Below are positions 36,694 through 44,331 of a stretch of DNA of 64,000 nt, one piece after another. Source of the stretch: Ascidiimonas sp046199005 (GTDB lineage Bacteria; Bacteroidota; Bacteroidia; Flavobacteriales; Flavobacteriaceae); assembly GCA_046199005.1 (NCBI GenBank), contig CP176050.1:868001-932000 (forward strand), in the 5' to 3' direction. Both the position numbers and the translations under genes were made by a program. Positions within the stretch are counted from its first letter, which is position 1. Each line of letters begins with the position of its first letter. Below the pieces are notes generated by a model. The model worked only from the letters and a program-made list of their open reading frames with translations. It was not told the origin of the DNA and made no database searches.

Positions 36694-36734
36694 TAAAAAA
36701 CATCTCATTAGCGGTAATAGCAGCTAATGAGATG
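36694..36734 (-). terminator. Terminator with a perfect 12-bp stem, after the 39-residue gene
   Basis: CATCTCATTAGC (36701-36712) pairs with GCTAATGAGATG (36723-36734) across a 10-base loop. On the minus strand it is followed by TTTTTTATTTTTT. It lies 16 bases beyond the small gene's stop and overlaps the first ATG of the next ORF. Confidence 0.85.
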
Positions 36735-36749
36735 AAAAATAGAAAAAAT

Positions 36750-36869
36750 CTAGCTTTTGTTTTCACTTTGTTCTCTTGAATGATGGTATTCATCATAGTT
36801 TGGGTTGAGTTGATTGGCATGATTGTCTAAATCTGCCTGGGTGTGCTCAGAATTTTTGTTTAAAGCCAT
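36750..36869 (-). CDS. Small conserved hypothetical protein (39 aa, HTQADLDNHANQLNPN type)
   Basis: A 39-residue ORF runs from ATG 36869 to TAG 36750. Its sequence MALNKNSEHTQADLDNHANQ-LNPNYDEYHHSRE matches a short Bacteroidota family that I recall with the shared core H-x-Q-x-x-LDNHxNQxNPNxxxYxxSR. It is hydrophilic and acidic, with no signal peptide. A clean terminator follows, which supports a real gene. Function is unknown. Confidence 0.72.
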   Translation of the reverse strand: MALNKNSEHTQADLDNHANQLNPNYDEYHHSREQSENKS

Positions 36870-37248
36870 TTTATTTAATTTTAACGTTAATAAATTATTT
36901 TAAGACAAAACTATCGCGGCACCTGCCTATTCCAAAAGAAATATTCTACGATAGCCATTTTTTTTATTTAAAATGTCAAACTGGTTTTTTTGTGAGGTTG
37001 TGCAGCGCAAACTCTTAATTGGACTAGCGTAGCTTTTTGTTTATAGTGCCAACTGCATTAGGTGTAAACTAAATACGATGCGTAAAGTATTTTCGATGAA
37101 TTTTAACGTTTTGAACATTGGTTTTAATTATTGCATCCGTTTTATGCTTGTTTAAGTTAAAGTAAACTGGTTTTGAAACCAGTGGAATGGAGAAGAATGC
37201 TCCTGTTTATGTTTTTTGATAGATTTCTTTAGCCGTAGTACTCCCTTT
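36870..37248. other. 379-base region, no gene seen
   Basis: This AT-rich stretch lies upstream of the 39-residue gene and downstream of the first metallopeptidase-like gene. The only structure noted is the hairpin ACTGGTTT-tg-AAACCAGT at about 37167-37184, which lacks a clear T-run. Confidence 0.5.
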
Positions 37249-38325
37249 TTAGTAGAGATGTAGTTCATCGTAGGTTTTTGATAAGGCTTTGACCAGTTCT
37301 TCAAAAAGTTCATATTTTCCTAAACTTCTGCAAAAGCTAAGCATTGAAAAAAATCGTTCTTCAGTTGCCTTTTTGGTTAAGGTCTCTATAAACTTTTCCT
37401 GTCTTGAAAGATCACGACCAATAATTTCGAAGAAAGCGGGATCCTTCTCTTTAAACTCGGGAAAAATTTGAACCAGTGCCTGTATTCTGTTAAAACCTGC
37501 GGGATGGTTGCCTTGCATTCTATATGCCATATAATCGATAGACCAATGATTGAAAAAGAAAAAAACACCGGCTTTTATGAGGGTTACCCGGTTTTCTTTT
37601 TTAAGCTGTTTAATTGCCCAGTGGTCGGCAGCCAGTTCTTCTTTTTTGGCGTTGGTAATCAATTCTTTCAATAGTTTGTTCTCCAGGTCGAGATCGGGAA
37701 ACTTTTTACTTTTATTTTTACGGAACTCCAGGTGAGCCTGCTCATGAAGTAATATAAAAACAAGACAAAGTTCTATTTGTTCCTTAATAAAAGTGCGGTA
37801 AACAGGAGGTAGCAGCGATGCGAAAGCAGGCAGAGGCTCTTCGGCCAGTGTGTGCAACATAAGCCTCGATTGTACCAGCGAATATACGGCGGTCTGTGAA
37901 TTGGTAATAATGTTTACTAAATTATGTGGGTCTTTGCCATTTTTAAGCAGTTGCTGTTTTATTTTTTTATTTAAGTTGGTAAATGCTGCATTAGCAATTA
38001 TAAACTCAAGGCTTTCAATTAGTGATTTAGATATTACAATCGTATTGATATTGTGGTTGTAGTATGCTCTGGGGGTATGCCCATCCAGTAAGGCCAGCGG
38101 AGTATTAAAGCGTGAAAGAGGGTCTTCGCCCAGACGCTTCAGGCTGGTTGCAATTAATTCATCTAATAAGAGTTCAGTGAGCTCTTTGTAATAAGAGGTG
38201 TTAACCGCATGAATATTTTCGATCTTGTCCTGCACTTGCGTCATCAGGCTCTTATAGGAGGCTCGAGCTTGTTTCTTATCGTATGCAAGCAGCTTTTTTT
38301 CGAGGCTGGAAGGTGCAGCAATCAT
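37249..38325 (-). CDS. Putative zinc metallopeptidase-like protein (HEQAH ... EELAAD)
   Basis: The 358-residue protein contains the gluzincin-type motif LHEQAH (H194, E195, H198) followed 32 residues later by EELAADHWA (E230, D234), the ExxAD pattern of many HExxH peptidases. A hydrophobic helix precedes it (ELCLVFILL). The rest is helical and charged, and no signal peptide is seen, so it is probably cytoplasmic. It overlaps the gene upstream by 4 bases (38322-38325), so both are translated together. It resembles the gene at 38938 in design but not closely in sequence. The substrate is unknown. Confidence 0.7.
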   Translation of the reverse strand: MIAAPSSLEKKLLAYDKKQARASYKSLMTQVQDKIENIHAVNTSYYKELTELLLDELIATSLKRLGEDPLSRFNTPLALLDGHTPRAYYNHNINTIVISKSLIESLEFIIANAAFTNLNKKIKQQLLKNGKDPHNLVNIITNSQTAVYSLVQSRLMLHTLAEEPLPAFASLLPPVYRTFIKEQIELCLVFILLHEQAHLEFRKNKSKKFPDLDLENKLLKELITNAKKEELAADHWAIKQLKKENRVTLIKAGVFFFFNHWSIDYMAYRMQGNHPAGFNRIQALVQIFPEFKEKDPAFFEIIGRDLSRQEKFIETLTKKATEERFFSMLSFCRSLGKYELFEELVKALSKTYDELHLY

Positions 38326-38702
38326 AGATTACCCCATTTAGTACTCTTTTTTTCAACAATTATTGTTATATTTTTCTTTCTTTTTTTCTCCGTGATTTTA
38401 ACGGTAACTATTTCACTTTTATCCTCTATTTTAACAGGTTTCTCTTTATCAGGAAGTAGTTCATTGATTTTATCAGCTATTAAATTTGCAAGTACACTTA
38501 CCGAAACCTCGGTAGTGGTAGAGAGCAACCAATGCACCAGTGGTACTAATTCCATAAAATCTTGTTGGCTTTCATCGTTATAAAGGTTGCTTTGCGAAGC
38601 CTCTATGTTAATGTTCTCACCGAGTTCGTTGCTGATTATTTCGTTTATCTTTTGTAGTTCTTCTGTATCGAAAGAAAAGGCTCTGATTATAAATTCACTC
38701 AT
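38322..38702 (-). CDS. Small hypothetical protein coupled to the metallopeptidase-like gene
   Basis: The 126-residue protein begins MSEFIIRAFSFDTEELQKIN and has a central apolar helix pair (LVPLVHWLLSTTTEVSVSVL, ANLIADKINELLPD). A beta-rich basic end follows (EIVTVKITEKKRKKNITIIVEKK). This layout (N-terminal alpha/beta, apolar helices, then short beta strands) is reminiscent of the small 'effector-associated constant component' proteins encoded beside peptidase effectors in conflict systems. That is a structural impression, not a match. The ATGA overlap with the next gene suggests a functional pair. Confidence 0.6.
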   Translation of the reverse strand: MSEFIIRAFSFDTEELQKINEIISNELGENINIEASQSNLYNDESQQDFMELVPLVHWLLSTTTEVSVSVLANLIADKINELLPDKEKPVKIEDKSEIVTVKITEKKRKKNITIIVEKKSTKWGNL

Positions 38703-38937
38703 AAGCTATTAAATAAAAGTTCACTGTTATTATCGCTTCATAACAGGTAAGTTTTTCTATGGTTGTAAAAAGAAAAAACCAATGATGCTAAAACCTACTT
38801 TATTATTTAAATCGAATTGCTGCTCTAAAATTAGGCGTTTTGTGCGATTTTATCAATAACGGATACCAATACATCGTGTAAGTCTGGTATTCTCTTAAGC
38901 CTTACCTCAGATGGCAAGTAGAAAATAGAATGCTTTT

Positions 38938-39834
38938 TTAGTATCTTTCTTTAATTACAGGCAAGTGTAGTTCTTCAACTATATCTTTTAAACCCATTAA
39001 AAAACCTTCTAAATATTCATGCGCTTTCGGATGGCGGCTAGTATTGGTATGCTCATACATTTTTTTTGCCCTGATGATGGGGGCAGGATGTGATTCTCTT
39101 GAAGGAATAATAGAAAATTTTTTATACAGATACCGTTCCAGAATGCTTAAATAATTCATTAAAAGAATAGGGGCTGCCAAAAAGGATTCTTCCAGTTTAA
39201 TATAGTTTGCCTCCTTTTTAAGTGCTATTATTTTTTCAAAATACGTCAGGGCTCTAAGATCTGCTTCAAATTCATGTATCCTACTTTTTGTTTTACCAAG
39301 ATGTCCCAACTTTTTATGCGCTATTTCATGGCAAATAATAAACACCATCATAGCTTTAGAGAGTTCATGTGCGAGCGGTACCACATCACTATGCTCAAAA
39401 ATAAAGGGCTTAATGGCTGCACGGGTTTGCTTATGTAGATCTGGGATTACAAAGGTTTTTAGCGTTTTTTCGAAAATAGCCACCATTTTCATGAAATCCT
39501 TCTCCGGAGGTAATTTGCAGGCGGCAATAGTATTAATGGTTACCAGTTCAGAAAGCCAGAAATCGAATTGTTCGTCAAAAAAAACCATGCCTTTGTTTTC
39601 AGCTACAGGGTCTATAAAAGCGGTGATTTGACCTATAGAACCAGGGTCAAAATCAATACCGGCGTGGCCTAGCTGCAAAAGGCCTATAATTTCATTAAAG
39701 TAAGTTCGATGCAGATTTAAGGCAAGGTGTTTTACCTTGTCGGTATGAAATTCAAACCCTAGTTTGTTGGCAAGTTGCTGTGAAATCTCCAGCGACTCCT
39801 CAGTAGGTACAAATCGTTTTTTCTTGTTTTTCAT
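38938..39834 (-). CDS. Second putative zinc metallopeptidase-like protein (HEIAH ... EFEAD)
   Basis: The 298-residue protein has IICHEIAHKKLGH (H169, E170, H173) and EFEADLRAL (E188, D192), the HExxH plus ExxAD pattern seen in ImmA/IrrE- and M48-like enzymes. No signal peptide is seen. The N-terminus is basic (MKNKKKRFVPTEESLEISQQ). It lies in the same orientation as the 37249-38702 pair, with 235 non-coding bases between them. Similar design suggests a related role. The substrate is unknown. ImmA-like peptidases often cut repressors, which is one possibility. Confidence 0.7.
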   Translation of the reverse strand: MKNKKKRFVPTEESLEISQQLANKLGFEFHTDKVKHLALNLHRTYFNEIIGLLQLGHAGIDFDPGSIGQITAFIDPVAENKGMVFFDEQFDFWLSELVTINTIAACKLPPEKDFMKMVAIFEKTLKTFVIPDLHKQTRAAIKPFIFEHSDVVPLAHELSKAMMVFIICHEIAHKKLGHLGKTKSRIHEFEADLRALTYFEKIIALKKEANYIKLEESFLAAPILLMNYLSILERYLYKKFSIIPSRESHPAPIIRAKKMYEHTNTSRHPKAHEYLEGFLMGLKDIVEELHLPVIKERY

Positions 39835-40170
39835 GGAGCCTTAAGGTGTCCTATTTTTGTAGCTTAAAGATACATAGTTTGAGTGGTTTATAGTACTTTC
39901 AAGTGAGTTGTGAAGTATTTTTGATACGGCAGTATTATGGTGGAGGAGCAGTTTTGTGTTTTTTACCCTTATCATACCATTTTGATCGTTTTTACATGAG
40001 CCATTAAGGGGGAAATGAAAAAGTTTTAATGGCCTTAGCCCTTTGTACACTTCAAAAAAGGCTTCGATTTTAAGTATGGATGGGTGTTTTTATGCCGGCT
40101 AGTTTATATTTAACCTGTAAAACCTTGAAGGTTTGTACTACATTTGTAAAAACTCAACCTTACCAGATTC
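39835..40170. other. 336-base intergenic region with a 15-bp palindrome before the restriction remnant
   Basis: No gene is supported here. It separates the divergent metallopeptidase-like gene (minus) and the restriction-enzyme fragment (plus). The regulatory-looking part is listed separately. Confidence 0.5.
40120..40146 (+). promoter_or_regulatory. Palindrome AAACCTT-G-AAGGTTT next to a TACATTTG -7 box
   Basis: A perfect 15-bp inverted repeat (40120-40134) ends 4 bases before TACATTTG (40139-40146), which fits the Bacteroidota -7 element TAnnTTTG. It is 25 bases upstream of the type IIG fragment's ATG. It could be an operator for that gene. Similar AAACCTTGAAGGTTT palindromes occur in many Bacteroidota, so it may instead be a dispersed repeat. 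Confidence 0.4.
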
Positions 40171-40857
40171 ATGGCATTATATCAGGCTTCCGTAGTAAAG
40201 AAACATTTGCAATTACAAGACAAAGAAAGTATTGCAAAAGCCTACAAAAAATACACAAAGTATTTCTTAAACCCTACCATACAAGACAATATAAGAGCCT
40301 CTAAAGAAGAAGAATATCAGGGTATATTTTTAACCGAATTATTCGTAAACATTCTGGATTATACCCTAAAACCTAAAGCCGACTATAATTTAGTAGCCGA
40401 ATATAAAAACGAAACCAACGCCCGTAAAGCAGACGGGGCTATTTTGTTAAATGATAACGCTATTGGCGTTATTGAGTTAAAAGGAACGAATACCAAAGAT
40501 TTAGAAAGTATTCGCAGGCAGGCATTTGATTACAAGGCAAATCAAAAAGGGTGTGTATATGTAATCACCTCAAATTTTGAGAAGCTGCGATTCTATATTA
40601 ACGATGCGACCGAGTTTTTAGAATTCGATCTTTTTGAACTAAGCCCGGAGCGTTTTGAGTTGTTACATTTATGCCTGCAAAAAGACAATGTACTCAATAA
40701 TCTACCCTTACGAATTAAGGAAGCTTCCATCGTAGAAGAAGAGCAGATCACTAAGAAATTCTATAAAGATTATTCCCTGTTTAAACGGGAATTATACCGG
40801 GATCTGGTAAAACGCAATGCCAAACGTTTACAGGTAAGGTGCTTAAGGTTTTTATGA
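40171..40857 (+). pseudogene. Truncated type IIG restriction enzyme (nuclease N-terminus only)
   Basis: The 228-residue frame matches the N-terminus of Eco57I-type IIG restriction-modification proteins. It has the nuclease site RKADGAILL (D88) ... GVIELKG (E102, K104; PD-ExK) and continues to KFYKDYSLFKRELYRDLVKRNAKRL, the usual linker before the methyltransferase. It then ends abruptly in QVRCLRFL. Family members are about 900-1200 residues, and I find no NPPY methyltransferase motif downstream, so the methylase and specificity parts are gone. It is either a remnant or a free nuclease domain. The loss probably came from recombination in this island. Confidence 0.75.
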
Positions 40858-40977
40858 GTTATTTTGGTGGCTATATTTGTATTTTAAATTCTCTTAAAGC
40901 TTTTAGGATTCATCAATTAGCTCTCGAGTTGCTTATTTCAAAACTTCTCGTAAGCTTTATATTTACCGGATTTTTAC

Positions 40978-41127
40978 TTAAAATGCCTGTCGTTTTGCAT
41001 ACATAAATGTGTATTCTAACTCATTCGATGGTATTCTTATTTCAATCATAGATTGTGTTTGTAAACTTAGAAATCCTTTTAGGCTATGTTGCTTAAAATA
41101 TAAAGTAGAAGCATGACATTTTTTCAT
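40978..41127 (-). CDS. Doubtful small ORF
   Basis: A 49-residue frame (MKKCHASTLYFKQHSLKGFL ... FMYAKRQAF) lies on the minus strand between the restriction remnant and the 370-residue gene. A neighbouring frame continues as SKNPVNIKLTRSFEISNSRAN to a stop, which could mean one frameshifted gene. It has no ribosome site of note and no family that I recognise. Listed because the 408-base gap is otherwise empty. Confidence 0.25.
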   Translation of the reverse strand: MKKCHASTLYFKQHSLKGFLSLQTQSMIEIRIPSNELEYTFMYAKRQAF

Positions 41128-41265
41128 ATTATTTAACTTTTAATTATGGAAGCAGGTTAAAGAATTAATTTACCTTTATATTGAATAATATTTAATTTTC
41201 CCCCTCTTTTAGTTTTTGGCGATTGTCCCCCATTTAAATATTTAGTAACTTTAAACAACTTTGAT

Positions 41266-42378
41266 ATGGCACTAATTTATTACATGGGAGGAACACCCAT
41301 ATTTGAAGAAGAAGCAAAACAAAAACAATATTCTGGAGATTTTCATGTCTTCAATAAAGCACTGAGCGAAGGTTCTAACTATGATCTCAAAGTCCGACAT
41401 GGAGTTCTGAGTACCAAGGATTTTGATAAACCAGAATTCAAGAAAATTGGTATCGGGAAGCCTTTGAGTATAGAAATTCTAACTATTTATTCTGGAGATG
41501 CCCCTAATAGGTTTTTAGGTAAGAAAGATCTCTTAGTGACTTCAGGGGTAAAGTCAATAATTACTTATGAAGAAGCCCCAAAAGCGGTAAATCAAATTTT
41601 CAAGAAAATTAACGATAATACTTATTATGAACCTAGCGCAAGTAATATTGGATGTCCTTTAGTCTATTATACTCCTGCATTAGATATGGGAACTATTCTT
41701 TGTTCTTTTAGCTTGGTGGCTGATACGTTTAACGAGGAAACTTTTGATAAGATATCCAGCCTATTGACGAAAGCTGGAGGAATTCCGGTTTTCGCACCTA
41801 CATCTACAATATTATTAGCTGGAAGTATTATTAGCGGGATGATAAGCAAGTTAGGAAAGGCGTTATTTGAATCGAAACCTTTTTTTAAAGGGGATATAGA
41901 TATTCGATTAGATACACCCGATCACCCTATTACCAAATCCGATCATATAGCGATAATAGATTCACGCCATGAAGATGAATTCGAAAATTATACTCCCAAA
42001 TCAATAAAAGTTGGAGGCAATACGCAAATAAGGCTTGTGAACATTATAACTAATAAGTTTTATGATGGAAATGCACCTTATATTTTAGTGAGCATTGATG
42101 GAAGAGAAAAGGATGAATTCAAATCATTCAACCCTACTATTGCATCGGCTTCAATATTGGAGAAGTTTTATGGTACAGATTTTCAAGGGCAAACAATTGA
42201 GGTTATTCAGGAAGCAATGGGACTATATAATGATCTTGAGTATAGAAAGAAGGCAACTAGTCTTGAGAAAAAACTGGAAACTATAACTGATAAATCATCA
42301 GAGGAATATACCAAAATGAAAGCACTATTGGATGCTTATCAAAAGAATATTGAAAATGATCTTCTTAAACTAACGTAA
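41266..42378 (+). CDS. Hypothetical protein in the tRNA-adjacent island
   Basis: The 370-residue protein starts MALIYYMGGTPIFEEEAKQK. Residues about 1-170 look beta-rich. One apolar segment follows (VFAPTSTILLAGSIISGMIS, about 180-200), then a beta-rich part with DHPITKSDHIAIIDSRHEDEF, and a C-terminal coiled coil (YRKKATSLEKKLETITDKSS). No signal peptide or catalytic motif is visible. I do not recognise the family. The codon use is AT-rich like its neighbours in the island. It is not in an operon. Confidence 0.6.
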   Translation: MALIYYMGGTPIFEEEAKQKQYSGDFHVFNKALSEGSNYDLKVRHGVLSTKDFDKPEFKKIGIGKPLSIEILTIYSGDAPNRFLGKKDLLVTSGVKSIITYEEAPKAVNQIFKKINDNTYYEPSASNIGCPLVYYTPALDMGTILCSFSLVADTFNEETFDKISSLLTKAGGIPVFAPTSTILLAGSIISGMISKLGKALFESKPFFKGDIDIRLDTPDHPITKSDHIAIIDSRHEDEFENYTPKSIKVGGNTQIRLVNIITNKFYDGNAPYILVSIDGREKDEFKSFNPTIASASILEKFYGTDFQGQTIEVIQEAMGLYNDLEYRKKATSLEKKLETITDKSSEEYTKMKALLDAYQKNIENDLLKLT

Positions 42379-42785
42379 ATTATATAATAATGGGTTACCA
42401 TAATCAAGAGTGTCTTTGGTATTCTTTAATATCATTATTTGGTTTGTTCTCCAAAATAGCTTACTTATTATAATGTTTAAAATAGAAACTACAATTAAGA
42501 TTATTTGTGTTCATACAAATTGCATATTTATAGTTTTAGTTTAGGATTATCCCTTATAGCAATTGTGTTTTTTATTTGGAATTCTTTAATACGATGACTC
42601 TGAAGATATCATCGCATTAAAAATCAAAAGCCAAAAATGAGTCTCGAAAAGATGCTCAAATCTTTGCTTTACTTGAAGTAGAGAAGTGAACTGTAGCTAT
42701 TATCTGCCTTCATGGATAAAATTCCTGTTAGATTTTTCTAAATCTCTATGGCTAAGAAATGTTGTACCTATGTTGTACCTGAAAT
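42379..42785. other. 407-base region, no gene seen; direct repeat TGTTGTACCTA at its end
   Basis: I see no convincing ORF. Near the right end, TGTTGTACCTA and TGTTGTACCTG stand side by side (42760-42781), the type of short direct repeat found near integrase sites. It is followed by a terminator and the first tRNA-Leu 3'-end copy. Confidence 0.4.
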
Positions 42786-42815
42786 AAAAAAGCCGAGACG
42801 TAAATCTCGGCTTTC
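42786..42815 (-). terminator. Terminator at the left end of the tRNA-Leu repeat block
   Basis: The stem AAAGCCGAGA/TCTCGGCTTT is perfect and on the minus strand is followed by six T. It lies right beside the outermost tRNA 3'-end copy, as in tRNA transcripts. Confidence 0.8.
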
Positions 42816-42818
42816 CTG

Positions 42819-43492
42819 TACTCGAGGCGGGCACCGAAAGATCGGCAGTAAACACTGCGTCCCGCCTTTTATTTCGTTTCACTCCATAAAAAAGCCCTTG
42901 CATTTGCAAAGGCTTTCTCGTACTTCGTACTCGAGGCGGGAATTATCTTCGATGAGTCCCAGCTCGAACGTGTTGAACAAATAAAGCCGCCCTTTCAGGG
43001 CTCTGGTTTTTTTGATTTTCACCCTTCCCTCAAACGGTGTTTGACTCAGGTATTAAAAACAAAAAAACCGTGACTATCGTCACGGCTTTACTTGCATTCG
43101 TACTCGAGGCGGGCACCGAAAGATCGGCAGTAAACACTGCGTCCCGCCTTTTATTTCGTTTCACTCCATAAAAAAAGCCCTTGCAAATGCAAAGGCTTTC
43201 TCGTACTCCGTACTCGAGGCGGGACTTATCTTCGATGAGTCCCAGTTCGAACGTGTTGAACAAACAAAGCCGCCCTTTCAGGGCTCTGGTTTTTTTGATT
43301 TTCACCCTTCCCTCAAACGGTGTTTGGCTCAGGTATTAAAACAACAAAACCGTGACTAATGTCACGGCTTTGTTTGCATTCGTACTCGAGGCGGGCACCG
43401 AAAGATCGGCAGTAAACACTGCGTCCCGCCTTTTATTTCGTTTCACTCCATAAAAAAAGCCTTTGCATTTGCAAAGGCTTTCTCGTACTTCG
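42819..43492. repeat. 282-bp tandem repeats, each carrying copies of the tRNA-Leu 3' end
   Basis: The sequence starting TACTCGAGGCGGGCACCGAA recurs at 42819, 43101 and 43383, an exact 282-base period (about 2.4 copies). Inside each unit TACTCGAGGCGGG, the last 13 bases of tRNA-Leu on the opposite strand, occurs twice (42819, 42928; 43101, 43211; 43383), and the true tRNA end is at 43493. Hairpins with T-runs occur between copies. Copies differ by a few substitutions and one A insertion. ORFs read through here are artefacts. Confidence 0.9.
43449..43483 (-). terminator. Terminator of tRNA-Leu
   Basis: The stem AAAGCCTTTGC/GCAAAGGCTTT with T-run on the minus strand begins about 10 bases past the tRNA 3' end. 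Copies of it occur in the two 282-bp units (about 42890 and 43170). Confidence 0.85.
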
Positions 43493-43578
43493 TACTCGAG
43501 GCGGGACTTGAACCCGCACGGACATTACTGTCCACTGGATTTTAAGTCCAGCGTGTCTACCAATTCCACCACTCGAGC
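43493..43578 (-). tRNA. tRNA-Leu(UAA)
   Basis: The 86-base cloverleaf has acceptor GCTCGAG/CTCGAGT (G-U at pair 1) and anticodon stem CTGGA/TCCAG with loop CTTAAAA (anticodon TAA). It has a long variable arm (TGGACAGTAATGTCC) as expected of tRNA-Leu, and T-arm GCGGGTTCAAGTCCCGC. The 3' CCA is not encoded. Fragments of this gene form arrays on both sides. Confidence 0.95.
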
Positions 43579-43905
43579 CTGTTTTGCTCTGCGTGTATAC
43601 CCCCCGACACTTCGGGGCCACCACTCGAGCCTGTTTTGCTCTTCGTGTCTGCCCCCCGACGCTTCGGGGCCACCACTCGAGCCTGTTTTGCTCTGCGTGT
43701 ATACCCCCCGACACTTCGGGGCCACCACTCGAGCCTGTTTTGCTCTGCGTGTATACCCCCCGACACTTCGGGGCCACCACTCGAGCCTGTTTTGCTCTGC
43801 GTGTATACCCCCCGACGCTTCGGGGCCACCACTTGAGCCTGTTTTGCTCTGAATCCCGATCCTTCGGGGCTACCCCCCCCGACACTTCGGGGCCACCACT
43901 CGAGC
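43579..43905. repeat. 52-bp tandem array of tRNA-Leu 5'-end fragments with a hairpin in place of the D-loop
   Basis: Copies of CCACCACTCGAGC (minus-strand tRNA 5' end GCTCGAGTGGTGG) occur at 43618, 43670, 43722, 43774 and 43826 at exact 52-base steps, and again at 43893. The true tRNA copy is at 43566. On the tRNA strand each unit reads GCTCGAGTGGTGG, then the hairpin CCCCGAAGTGTCGGGG, then (G)TATACACGC or GCAGACACG like the tRNA D-stem, then GCAAAACAG. No ORF here is real. Confidence 0.9.
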
Positions 43906-43913
43906 TTGAGCGG

Positions 43914-43947
43914 ATAAAAAAAAGCTGATTTCAATCAGCATTTTTTG
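43914..43947 (-). terminator. Terminator of tRNA-Gly
   Basis: The stem GCTGATT/AATCAGC with a short loop and eight T on the minus strand begins one base after the tRNA-Gly 3' end. Confidence 0.85.
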
Positions 43948-44020
43948 AGCGAAAAACGGGATTCGAACCCGCGACCTCAACCTTGGCAAGGTTGCGCTCT
44001 ACCAACTGAGCTATTTTCGC
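43948..44020 (-). tRNA. tRNA-Gly(GCC)
   Basis: The 73-base cloverleaf has acceptor GCGAAAA/TTTTCGC, D-arm AGCTCAGTTGGTAGAGC, anticodon stem CAACC/GGTTG with loop TTGCCAA (anticodon GCC), and T-arm CGGGTTCGAATCCCG. CCA is not encoded. Confidence 0.95.
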
Positions 44021-44203
44021 ATGTTTCGAAAATCTCTTCCGAGCGTTACAGTAATTTAGAATTTCTGTTGCGCTCTACTCCCGACGCTTCGGGAAGCTAT
44101 TTTCGCATGTTTCGAAAATCTCTTCCGAGCGTTACAGTAATTTAGAATTTCTGTTGCGCTCTACTCCCGTAACGAAGCTTCGGTATCGGGAAGCTATTTT
44201 CGC
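44021..44203. repeat. Two tRNA-Gly 5'-fragment copies with hairpins replacing the D-loop
   Basis: On the minus strand GCGAAAATAGCT ... GTAGAGCGCAAC, the tRNA-Gly acceptor and D-stem halves, recur at 44067-44106 and 44153-44203. In place of the six-base D-loop segment CAGTTG, the first copy has TCCCGAAGCGTCGGGA (44079-44094) and the second a 27-base palindrome (44165-44191) with GAAGCTTC at its centre. The 46 bases between fragments (44021-44066) are repeated identically. Confidence 0.9.
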
Positions 44204-44331
44204 ATTTTATAAGAACGTGCAATACCTTTATTGCGGATGCAAATTTAATATATTTCTATGAATTGCAAAGGCTTTTTTGTAAAAAGCATAAAAAAACAAA
44301 TTAACACCCTCATTTACACGATTCCGCGTAC

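Noticed and set aside
39841..40050. 69-codon minus-strand ORF
   Set aside because: No recognisable sequence, poor start context, and it lies in an intergenic promoter region.
42700..43305. ORFs of 69-91 codons in the 282-bp repeat block
   Set aside because: They run through terminator hairpins and tRNA 3'-end copies and are repeated with the DNA unit. No coding sign is seen.
43433..43934. Several overlapping ORFs of 60-150 codons on both strands with repeated peptide units
   Set aside because: They are translations of the 52-bp tRNA-fragment array. The peptide repeats mirror the DNA repeats, and real tRNA genes lie in the same place.
42819..44203. CRISPR array
   Set aside because: The repeats are tandem without unique spacers of constant size, and they are fragments of adjacent tRNA genes. 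No cas genes are near.
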